A stretch of 64,000 bases of DNA from Betaproteobacteria bacterium (GTDB taxonomy: Bacteria > Pseudomonadota > Gammaproteobacteria > Burkholderiales > Burkholderiaceae_C), in the NCBI GenBank assembly GCA_025356445.1, contig JANXSZ010000001.1, positions 104,559 through 168,558 of the forward strand. Direction: 5' to 3'. The notes under the pieces were generated by a model. That model was not told where the DNA came from, did no database searches, and worked only from the letters and a program-made list of their open reading frames with translations. Within the stretch, counting starts at the first letter, position 1, and each line of letters starts with the position of its first letter. This document shows, one piece after another, positions 57,112 to 64,000 of the stretch. The position numbers and the translations under genes were made by a program.

Positions 57112-58314
57112 TCACGTACCGCTTTCCAACCACTCAGACCGAAAAGGGGGCACGGCGAAAAACAGATCAGCCTCAACCATGACCACCTGATTACGACCTG
57201 CGTGTTTAGCCCGGTACATGGCCAGATCCGCCGCGCGCAGCAACCGGTTGGGCGACACACCAGGGTGGTAGAGCGCCACTCCCACACTGGCAGTCAGCGC
57301 GTACGTGCCATTGGGCGCATCAAAGGGCAAGGCAGCAATGCCAGCGCGCAAGCGCTCTGCCCCCGCTTGGGCTTGGGAAACACTGTCAGCCTGCATGAGC
57401 ACGACAAACTCTTCCCCCCCGATACGGGCGACGAAATCACCCGCCCGCGCATGAACCTTCAACTGCTGCGCCACATGTTTAAGTGCCTCATCACCCACGG
57501 CATGGCCATAGTGGTCGTTCACTTGTTTGAAGTGGTCCAAATCCACCAGAGCGATGGCCATAGAAGCCCCCGAACGCTGGACTTTGGTCAACTCCCGTGA
57601 CAAGGCCATCTGAAACCAACGTCGGTTAGGCAAGCCTGTCAGCAAGTCAGTGCGGCCCAATACATCAAGCTTGCGCACATAGGTGTCCATCATGAACTCT
57701 GTCAACAGCATCACCATCATCAATACGGTGACGCAAGTCCCCACTTTAACCACCCGAATCAGGTGAATCATATCGCTGGACAGAACATAAAGAGAGGGGT
57801 GTGGTGGCCAGCCTCGCAATTCAAAAAACAAAAACACGGCGGTAAGGGCACTCACCATACAAACAGACCAGCACCATTCTGAGGTCGTGAAAAAAGTGAG
57901 TGACAAAATTGCCAGCAGCAAAAGAAAATAATGCGAGAGCAGCAGCGTACCCTGCCCCAACAAAATACTGCCCAGCGCCAAGGCTACCGAGACCGTAAAA
58001 AAATACGTCCGTGCCAGCTGGAAATAGCCGTATCGGTTGAACGTCCAAACTGCCACGTAGAACAGCGCCAGAATGATCCCCAGCAGTGAGGATACCGTCA
58101 GACCCCACACGCCGCGCAGCCCATAGAGACCTGCATAAGCCATGCATCCAACGACAGCCACCAGCGCACTGGCATTGACAAGCACCACCTTGCGCTGCAA
58201 CACCACATCTGACGTGTGGTCGGTTCCAGCACTCATCAAGGCTGTGACCTGAGCCCATAGGGTGCGGCCAAAGGCGGTAAGACCGAAGGACAAGCGTGCA
58301 GACAAAGCCGTCAT
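57112..58314 (-). CDS. Membrane diguanylate cyclase (GGDEF), paralogue
   Basis: A 400-residue protein with the same layout: about five transmembrane helices, then GGDEF with GGEEF in ARIGGEEFVVLMQ and the I-site RAGD. Membrane parts of the two proteins share LLSHYFLLLLAILSL / VHYYLLLITVLSL and FELRGWPPHPS / FEFKSWPEHSS, so they are recent tandem duplicates with a sensor domain I do not recognise. ATG 58314 is preceded by a poor ribosome-binding site. Transcribed towards the quinoprotein operon. Confidence 0.9.
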   Translation of the reverse strand: MTALSARLSFGLTAFGRTLWAQVTALMSAGTDHTSDVVLQRKVVLVNASALVAVVGCMAYAGLYGLRGVWGLTVSSLLGIILALFYVAVWTFNRYGYFQLARTYFFTVSVALALGSILLGQGTLLLSHYFLLLLAILSLTFFTTSEWCWSVCMVSALTAVFLFFELRGWPPHPSLYVLSSDMIHLIRVVKVGTCVTVLMMVMLLTEFMMDTYVRKLDVLGRTDLLTGLPNRRWFQMALSRELTKVQRSGASMAIALVDLDHFKQVNDHYGHAVGDEALKHVAQQLKVHARAGDFVARIGGEEFVVLMQADSVSQAQAGAERLRAGIAALPFDAPNGTYALTASVGVALYHPGVSPNRLLRAADLAMYRAKHAGRNQVVMVEADLFFAVPPFRSEWLESGT

Positions 58315-58452
58315 GGTGTTGCGCAGCGGAGGGTGACAAGCTGCAAATTCCCTGTTAAATGGCCAAGAGCTGGCTTGAAGTTTAACGAGACACCGCACAA
58401 ACTGCCAAGACCAGCCCACTACCCACGTGAAAGCTAAGGCATTAGGACAGCA

Positions 58453-60030
58453 TCACCCCCGCAAGCGCTGTAGCAGTGCAGCGGTAGAAGCATCCAGCCC
58501 TGCAACATCACCCGTGGCCAAACGCCCTTCAATGTCTTTTGCCAGCACCTTGCCCAGCTCCACACCCCACTGGTCAAAGCTGTTGATACCCCACAGCGCA
58601 CCGCTCACAAAAACCCGGTGCTCATACAGTGCGATAAAGGCACCCAAGCTCTCAGGCGTCAGTGACTCCAACACAAAAAATGTGCTGGGTCGATTGCCTG
58701 GGAAATTCTTGTGCCCTCCCGTATCTGCCTTGCCAAGCATCAGTGCCTGGGCCTGGGCCAAGGCATTCGCCAACAATTTAGGCTGGTGGCCGCTCAGCGC
58801 GTGCATGGCCTTTTTGACGGCAATGAACTCCACAGGAATCACGTCTGTGCCCTGGTGCAGCATCTGGAAGTAGGCGTGCTGTCCGTTGGTGCCCGGCTCA
58901 CCCCACAGCACGGGTGACGTGCCAAACGGCAGCAGCTGACCCTGCGCATCAACGCGTTTGCCATTGCTTTCCATCTCCAGCTGCTGAAAATAGGCGGGCA
59001 TGCGGCGCAAAGCGCTGTGGTAAGGCGCGATGCAGCGGCTGGTGAAGCCGTGGAAATTGCGGTACCAAACGTCCAACAACCCCAAGCGCACCGGCAGGTT
59101 TTGCGCCAACGGCGCAGTGCGAAAGTGCTCGTCCATCGCGTGGGCACCAGCCAAAAAGCCGCGAAACCCCTCGGCGCCCACCGCAATCGCAATCGGCAAC
59201 CCGATAGCTGACCACATCGAATAGCGCCCGCCCACCCAATCCCAAAAACCAAAGGTGGTGCTGATGCCGAATGCATTCGCTGCCGCCACGTTGGTCGTCA
59301 AAGCAGCGAAGTGCCGTGCAATATCGGTGCCGCCCTGTGCCGCAAACCAGGCCTTGGCCGACGTCGCGTTGGTCATGGTCTCGGTGGTGGCAAAGGTTTT
59401 GGAGGCGATCAAGAACAAGGTGTTTTCGGGCCGAACCTTCGCCAGAACACCGGCCAACTCATGGCCATCAACGTTAGAGACAAAGTGAATACGCCGCTTG
59501 ACATCCGCAAAAGCATCTAACGCCAGCACCGCCATTTGCGGGCCCAAATCAGAGCCACCGATACCAATATTGACGATATCGGTGATGGCAGCATCTGCAC
59601 GCACCTGTTCGGCGTAGCGCAGCATGGCGTCCAACGTGGTGTGTACATCATGCAACTTTTCCGCTACAGAATCAGGAGCTAATGCAGCAGACCCAGTATG
59701 CGATGAAGGTGGTTGGCGCAATAAATAATGCATCACAGCCCGGTCTTCGGTGCCGTTGATGTGCTCACCTGTAAACATCGCATCGCGGTGCTCTGCCAAA
59801 CCGCATTGCACCGCCAGTTGCAACAGCAGCGCCTCGGTAGGCGCGTCGATCAAATTCTTCGACAGATCGGCGAAAACGTGCGGCGCACTTTGACTTAAAC
59901 GCTCAACGCGGGAAGCGTCTTCATCCAAAGCGGTGCGGGCGTCGAACGAAGCACCTGTGGCGGCAAACTGCGCTTGCAGCTGCCCCCAAGCGGGGGTACG
60001 GTCGCAACGTACCGTCATGGGTGTTGGCAT
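58453..60030 (-). CDS. pgi: Glucose-6-phosphate isomerase
   Basis: A 525-residue enzyme interconverting glucose-6- and fructose-6-phosphate. IVNIGIGGSDLGPQM, IASKTFATTETM, the catalytic GEHINGTEDRAVMH-type motif near residue 90, GRYSMWSAIGLPIA and INSFDQWGVELGKVLA are present. A repeat copy at 59663-59688 is translated as AALAPDSVAE, between the EHINGTEDRAV and VNIGIGG parts. It follows tal by 3 bp. Confidence 0.96.
   Translation of the reverse strand: MPTPMTVRCDRTPAWGQLQAQFAATGASFDARTALDEDASRVERLSQSAPHVFADLSKNLIDAPTEALLLQLAVQCGLAEHRDAMFTGEHINGTEDRAVMHYLLRQPPSSHTGSAALAPDSVAEKLHDVHTTLDAMLRYAEQVRADAAITDIVNIGIGGSDLGPQMAVLALDAFADVKRRIHFVSNVDGHELAGVLAKVRPENTLFLIASKTFATTETMTNATSAKAWFAAQGGTDIARHFAALTTNVAAANAFGISTTFGFWDWVGGRYSMWSAIGLPIAIAVGAEGFRGFLAGAHAMDEHFRTAPLAQNLPVRLGLLDVWYRNFHGFTSRCIAPYHSALRRMPAYFQQLEMESNGKRVDAQGQLLPFGTSPVLWGEPGTNGQHAYFQMLHQGTDVIPVEFIAVKKAMHALSGHQPKLLANALAQAQALMLGKADTGGHKNFPGNRPSTFFVLESLTPESLGAFIALYEHRVFVSGALWGINSFDQWGVELGKVLAKDIEGRLATGDVAGLDASTAALLQRLRG
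59663..59688. repeat. Dispersed palindromic repeat copy 8, inside pgi
   Basis: GCTACAGAATCAGGAGC then TAATGCAGC; 24 of 26 positions equal the cca copy at 6595-6620. Here the coding strand is the minus strand, so the same DNA is read in the opposite direction. Confidence 0.65.
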
Positions 60031-60033
60031 GGC

Positions 60034-60981
60034 TCAGGCTCCGAGCAGCAGCTTGTCCAGCTTCACTGCATCCACCACAAAGCCGCGAATGCCCTCGGCC
60101 AGCTTGTCGGTGGCCATAGCGTCTTCGTTCAATGCAAAACGGAAGGCGGCTTCGTCGTAGTTCACAGGGGGCAAATCCAACGCTTTGGCGGCCTGGGCGT
60201 CCAACGCCAACGGCACAGCGGCGTCATTGGCCGTCATTTGGGCCAGCAAATCAGGGCTGATAGTGAGCAAATCGCAACCGGCCAGCGCGGTAATTTGCCC
60301 CACATTGCGAAAGCTTGCACCCATCACTTCGGTGGCAATACCAAATTTTTTGTAGTGGTTGAAGATCGCCCGCACGGACTTCACGCCAGGGTCGTTCGCG
60401 CCAGCGTTGTCGGCCTCTACCCAGGCGCTGCCCGCGTTCTTTTTGGCCCAGTCGTAAATACGGCCCACGAACGGCGAAATCAGCTGCACCTTGGCTTGCC
60501 CGCACGCCACCGCCTGGCAGAACGAGAACAGCAGCGTCAAATTCGTGTGGATGCCACGCTGCTCCAGACGCTGCGCAGCCTGGATGCCTTCCCACGTGGC
60601 CGCCACTTTGATCAGGATGCGGTCAGTAGGAATGCCTTGCGCCTGGTACATCTCGATGAGACGCTCGCCCCGGGTGAAGCTGGCGTTGGCATCAAAGCTC
60701 AAGCGTGCATCAACTTCGGTAGAAACACGGCCTGGCACTGATTTCAAAATTTCGCAACCAAAGCGCACGATGAGTCGGTCCATCTGCTCGTCCAGCGGCT
60801 TGTTACGGAACTGGGCCACCGTGTCGGCCAGCAGCGGCGCGTACTCAGGCTTTTGCACCGCCTTCAAAATCAGCGAAGGGTTGGTGGTGGCGTCTTGCGG
60901 GCGAAACGCGGCGATTTGGAGGAAATCGCCAGTGTCGGCAACAACGGTGGTGTGAAGTTTGAGGGCGTCGAGTTGGTTCAT
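60034..60981 (-). CDS. tal: Transaldolase
   Basis: A 315-residue enzyme of the pentose phosphate pathway, class Tal[13 protein letters not shown], the catalytic Lys in [28 protein letters not shown] and [13 protein letters not shown] are all conserved. Forms an operon with pgi downstream (3 bp apart). No other pentose-phosphate gene is in the window. Confidence 0.96.
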   Translation of the reverse strand: MNQLDALKLHTTVVADTGDFLQIAAFRPQDATTNPSLILKAVQKPEYAPLLADTVAQFRNKPLDEQMDRLIVRFGCEILKSVPGRVSTEVDARLSFDANASFTRGERLIEMYQAQGIPTDRILIKVAATWEGIQAAQRLEQRGIHTNLTLLFSFCQAVACGQAKVQLISPFVGRIYDWAKKNAGSAWVEADNAGANDPGVKSVRAIFNHYKKFGIATEVMGASFRNVGQITALAGCDLLTISPDLLAQMTANDAAVPLALDAQAAKALDLPPVNYDEAAFRFALNEDAMATDKLAEGIRGFVVDAVKLDKLLLGA

Positions 60982-61093
60982 GGCAGGATTATTGGGGTTT
61001 TAACCACCGAATGGGTGGCTGCAAGCGGTGTAAACAGGTTACGTAACGAGATCAAATCAGCGGCTGCAAAGATGCGTCTCACTGTCGCCGAAA

Positions 61094-61660
61094 TCAGGGT
61101 GTGATGGTGTCAAAAATAGTGCTGACTGGCAGCACCAAACCGATACTTTTCAGCACCACGTTGGCACCTTCGTGCAAGGGCGTTAACAACCACTGGGGTG
61201 CGGTGCTGCGCTGGTACAGGTCAGCCGTGCGGCGGGTGGTGTCCACGAACAAGACTTCTTGCAGCGTATCTACCTGGCGGTAATGCTCAAACTTCAGCCC
61301 CAGATCGTAGTCAGCCGTGGTGGGCGACAAGACTTCAATCACGAGCACCGGGAATTTCTTCAAATGGCTGGCCTCGGGCAGGGTGTCCCGCGCATCGCAG
61401 GTGACGAACACATCGGGGTAGCTGTAGTGGCTGTTCTCAGCGAGCTGCAAGCGCATATCGTTCATGAACACGCGACACGGCGAACCTTTAAGGTGCAGGC
61501 GCAACGCAACGACGATGTTGATCGCTGCCGTGTTGTGCGCATCGCTACCGCCGGACATGGCGAACACCTCACCATTGCAGTAGTCGTGGCGCTCTAGCTG
61601 CCGCTCTTCCCAAGCGAAATACTCGGCGGGGGTGAATCGGGAGAGTGGGAGGGTGTTCAT
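61094..61660 (-). CDS. Uma2-family (DUF820) putative endonuclease
   Basis: A 188-residue PD-(D/E)xK-fold protein. The Uma2 signature is clear: EYFAWEERQLERHDYCNGEVFAMSGG split over the first 40 residues, then YPDVFVTCD and FPVLVIEVLSPTT, where Asp and Glu-x-Leu form the active site. Family roles are mostly unknown, and the copies are scattered and often mobile. The region 60982-61093 on its 3' side has only a small CCACC/GGTGG hairpin near 61006. Confidence 0.85.
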   Translation of the reverse strand: MNTLPLSRFTPAEYFAWEERQLERHDYCNGEVFAMSGGSDAHNTAAINIVVALRLHLKGSPCRVFMNDMRLQLAENSHYSYPDVFVTCDARDTLPEASHLKKFPVLVIEVLSPTTADYDLGLKFEHYRQVDTLQEVLFVDTTRRTADLYQRSTAPQWLLTPLHEGANVVLKSIGLVLPVSTIFDTITP

Positions 61661-61691
61661 TCGGAAAGTGTAGCGCGACCCGATGACAAAG

Positions 61692-62750
61692 TCAGACTAC
61701 CCGCACCACCGACACCCCATGGTCTGCCAGCTGCAAGGACACCGATGTGCCCAGTGTCAGCACATCGGTCAAATCTAAAGACACCACGAAGATGCCCCCC
61801 AAAGCCGTGTCAAAGCTGTACTCGTAGCAGTTGCCCAGGTAGGCCAACTTCACCAGCGTGCCAGGCAGGCCTGCGCCGGTGCTGGCACCTTGGCGATGCA
61901 CATGCCACGCCTCGGGCCGCACGGCCACTTTCACCGCCCCCGCTGCCACGGCTTGACGGGGGCTGATCGTCAGTGGGCCGAGTTGTACCGTGCCATCAGC
62001 CAGCGCAGTACCGGGAAACAGCATGGCTTCGCCCATGAAGCCGGCGACGAATTCGCTTTGCGGGCGCTCGTACATGTCTTGTGGCGTGCCCATTTGGGCA
62101 ATCAAGCCATGGTTCATCACGATGATTTGATCGCTCACGGCCAGCGCTTCGCTTTGGTCGTGGGTGACATAGGCGACGGTGAGTTGCAGGCGCTGCTGGA
62201 TGTTGCGGATTTCTTCGCGCATCTCACGGCGCAAACGGGCGTCGAGGTTGGAGAGGGGCTCGTCGAACAGCAGCACGGCTGGCTCCAGCACCAGCGCGCG
62301 GGCCAGAGCCACGCGCTGCTGCTGGCCGCCGGAGAGTTCGCTGGGCAGGCGGTCGTCAAAGCCTACCAAGCCGACGTTTTTCAGCGCTTCGGTGGCGCGG
62401 CTTTGGGCCGAATCTTTGGCGATGCCAGACATCTTCAGGCCGTAGCGCACGTTCTCGATCACGCTCATGTGGGGAAAGAGCGCGTAGCTTTGGAACATCA
62501 TGCTGACGTTGCGCTCAGCGGGGCCAAGCGTTGTCACGTCTTTGCCTGCAATGGTGATTTGCCCGGAAGTGGGAGACTCCAACCCTGCAATCATGCGCAG
62601 GGTGGTGGTTTTGCCGCAGCCCGAGGGCCCAAGGATGGTGGCCAGCGTGCCTTGGGGGACAGTGAAACTGATGCCTTTGACGGCCAGCGGGGCGCTGGCA
62701 TCGGTGCTGTAGCGTTTGGTGATGTTTTTGAATTCGATGCCGTTGCTCAT
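61692..62750 (-). CDS. ABC transporter ATP-binding protein (iron(III)/spermidine-putrescine type)
   Basis: A 352-residue ATPase. Walker A GPSGCGKTT (about 43-51), Q-loop MMFQSYALFPH, signature LSGGQQQR, Walker B VLLFDEPLSNLD, H-loop VTHDQSEAL, and a C-terminal TOBE-like regulatory domain (about 265-350). It drives the adjacent permease. The combination with the large fused permease fits AfuC/FbpC-type uptake of ferric iron, though 2-aminoethylphosphonate importers look similar. Confidence 0.9.
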   Translation of the reverse strand: MSNGIEFKNITKRYSTDASAPLAVKGISFTVPQGTLATILGPSGCGKTTTLRMIAGLESPTSGQITIAGKDVTTLGPAERNVSMMFQSYALFPHMSVIENVRYGLKMSGIAKDSAQSRATEALKNVGLVGFDDRLPSELSGGQQQRVALARALVLEPAVLLFDEPLSNLDARLRREMREEIRNIQQRLQLTVAYVTHDQSEALAVSDQIIVMNHGLIAQMGTPQDMYERPQSEFVAGFMGEAMLFPGTALADGTVQLGPLTISPRQAVAAGAVKVAVRPEAWHVHRQGASTGAGLPGTLVKLAYLGNCYEYSFDTALGGIFVVSLDLTDVLTLGTSVSLQLADHGVSVVRVV

Positions 62751-62767
62751 GAGCTGCTTTCTGAATA

Positions 62768-62783
62768 CTATTATTTTGATAGC
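62768..62783. repeat. Dispersed palindromic repeat copy 9
   Basis: CTATTATTTTGATAGC has CTAT/ATAG arms. It is followed by TACTCATGCCC and a small GCCC/GGGC hairpin, so the two-hairpin layout equals that of the pimD copy (35588-35641). It lies between the permease stop and the ATPase start, possibly lowering ATPase expression. Confidence 0.55.
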
Positions 62784-62836
62784 TACTCATGCCCATTGAA
62801 CGGGCACAAGCGGCTGATTGCGTTAGAAAATACGCA

Positions 62837-64000
62837 TCAAGCAGGCATGACTGAAGACTGCACCGTGGCACCGGTTCTGCGGCGCCCCAGCTTGCGCTCG
62901 CCCACCACCCACTGAATCAGCGCTATGGCCAATGACATCAGCACAATCAGCACGGTGCAATAAGCCAGCGCTACGCCATAGTCGCCATTGCCCACGCGGC
63001 CAATGATGTAGGTGGTAGCGAGTTCGTTTTCTGCTGTCACCAAGAAAATCACCGCCGACACGGTGGTCATGGCGCGCACAAAGCTGTAGACCAGCGCGGC
63101 CACCAAGGCGGGCTTGAGCAGCGGCAGCACCACATGCACCAGCGTTTGCCACGTGGACGCCCGCAGCATCAGCGAGGCTTCGTCCAGCGATTTGTCCAGC
63201 TGCTTGAACGCCGCAGTGCCCGCACGCACGCCCACCGGCAGGTTGCGAAACATAAAGCACAGCACGATGATGAGACCGGTGCCCGTCAGCTCGAACGGTG
63301 GCACGTTGAAAGCTAGGATGTAGCTCACGCCCAGCACGGTGCCGGGGATGGCAAAGGCCAGCAAGGCGACAAACTCGAATGCCCCCCTGCCTTTGAACTC
63401 GGTGCGCGCCAGCAGGTAGGCGATCAGCAAACCCACGCCCGCCGTCATCGGGGCAGAGGCAGCTGCCAGCTTGACGGTGGTGAACAGCGAGTTCCATGCC
63501 GTGCCCGCCCAAACCATACCGAACTCGCCCCATTCGATGGCAAACGCGGTTTTGAAATGCCCCAACGTGGGCGTGTAGTCCCGCCCCCAGGTTTGCACAA
63601 AACCACCGGCAAACGCGAACAGGTAGACCACCACAGTGAACGCCATCCACGGAAGCGCTACGGCGTAAATCGTCTTGCGCACACCATCAGGCAAGGGCAT
63701 AGCGATGCCCGCGTCACCCTTGCCGCTGACGGTGGTGAAGTTTTGTTTACCCAACAAGCCGCGCTGGACCGCGAATACGGCCAGCGCAAACACCGTCAAA
63801 ATCCACGCCAGCGAAGCCGCTTTGCCCTGGTCGTACTGAGCGCCCACAATCGCAAAGAAAATTTCGGTGGACAGCACCGAGAATTGCCCGCCTACGACAA
63901 TAGGGTTGCCAAAATCAGCCATGCTTTCGATAAAACCCACCAGAAAAGCGTTCGCCAAACCGGGCTTCAGCAGGGGCAGCGTGATGGTGGTGAAGGTACG
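62837..64000 (-). CDS. ABC transporter permease, fused two-domain type (AfuB/FbpB-like), partial
   Basis: The frame is open to the window edge, so the N-terminal part is missing; about 387 residues are seen. Two EAA-type loops (FTTITLPLLKPGLANAF near the edge and TLVHVVLPLLKPALVAALV in the second half) show that it is a tandem permease, as in ferric iron importers. About eight transmembrane helices are visible. The TTG at 63958 is internal. The solute-binding protein should lie just beyond the window. Confidence 0.87.
   Translation of the reverse strand, partial: RTFTTITLPLLKPGLANAFLVGFIESMADFGNPIVVGGQFSVLSTEIFFAIVGAQYDQGKAASLAWILTVFALAVFAVQRGLLGKQNFTTVSGKGDAGIAMPLPDGVRKTIYAVALPWMAFTVVVYLFAFAGGFVQTWGRDYTPTLGHFKTAFAIEWGEFGMVWAGTAWNSLFTTVKLAAASAPMTAGVGLLIAYLLARTEFKGRGAFEFVALLAFAIPGTVLGVSYILAFNVPPFELTGTGLIIVLCFMFRNLPVGVRAGTAAFKQLDKSLDEASLMLRASTWQTLVHVVLPLLKPALVAALVYSFVRAMTTVSAVIFLVTAENELATTYIIGRVGNGDYGVALAYCTVLIVLMSLAIALIQWVVGERKLGRRRTGATVQSSVMPA

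Overview
The window looks like chromosomal DNA from a betaproteobacterium of the family Comamonadaceae, probably close to Rhodoferax. The evidence is the high GC content, the gene orders ribF-ileS-lspA and thiC-thiO-thiS-thiG-thiE, a TTT/Bug-type solute receptor, an MdtABC-NodT efflux operon, and a short dispersed palindromic repeat (GCTA-n-TAGC core) of a kind I associate with this family. I see no rRNA, tRNA, insertion sequence, prophage or CRISPR array. The genus call is inference.

Layout. 1-3.9 kb: a truncated RsmB/NOP-type rRNA methyltransferase, a DUF1653 gene, and a two-component pair divergent from a four-EF-hand calcium-binding protein. 4-7.4 kb: purN, a glutathione transferase, cca, and a mazEF-type toxin-antitoxin pair with a strong palindromic operator. 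7.4-16.8 kb: an RND efflux operon (adaptor, two permeases, outer-membrane channel). 16.9-23.0 kb: a thiamine operon under a TPP riboswitch, with thiD divergent. 23-32.9 kb: mixed housekeeping genes (cupin, GST, PHA depolymerase, ROK kinase, MidA-like methyltransferase, pteridine-reductase-like SDR, folB, ttcA, lipoprotein, phosphatase, aquaporin). 33.2-37.1 kb: a two-subunit acyl-CoA dehydrogenase and a lipoprotein hydrolase. 37.1-41.4 kb: a sugar-acid cluster (GntR regulator, IlvD/EDD dehydratase, RraA-like protein, Bug receptor). 41.5-51.4 kb: HNH nuclease, CapA-like protein with a small exported partner, ribF-ileS-lspA, a GST, a decayed SulP transporter, a BamE-like lipoprotein, DUF3460 and scpA. 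51.3-58.3 kb: an AAA-less AcoR-like regulator divergent from a PQQ alcohol dehydrogenase-cytochrome c-periplasmic binding protein operon, then two paralogous diguanylate cyclases. 58.4-64 kb: pgi-tal, a Uma2-family gene and an iron-type ABC transporter cut by the window edge.

Three things deserve most attention. (1) The 52.9-55.9 kb quinoprotein operon has a XoxF/XoxG/XoxJ-like composition, and its catalytic loop reads Asp-Tyr-Asp, the pattern expected for a lanthanide-dependent enzyme. It is faced by a regulator that has GAF and Fis-type HTH regions but no AAA+ domain, with an inverted repeat between them. (2) A small palindromic repeat is scattered through the window, including inside coding regions of cca, pgi, ileS and an RND permease. 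Nearly identical 26-bp copies in cca and pgi are translated from opposite strands, which argues for DNA insertion followed by tolerance in the protein. (3) A two-component system sits next to a periplasm-like EF-hand protein and repeated CTGAAGT half-sites, suggesting a calcium-linked regulon.
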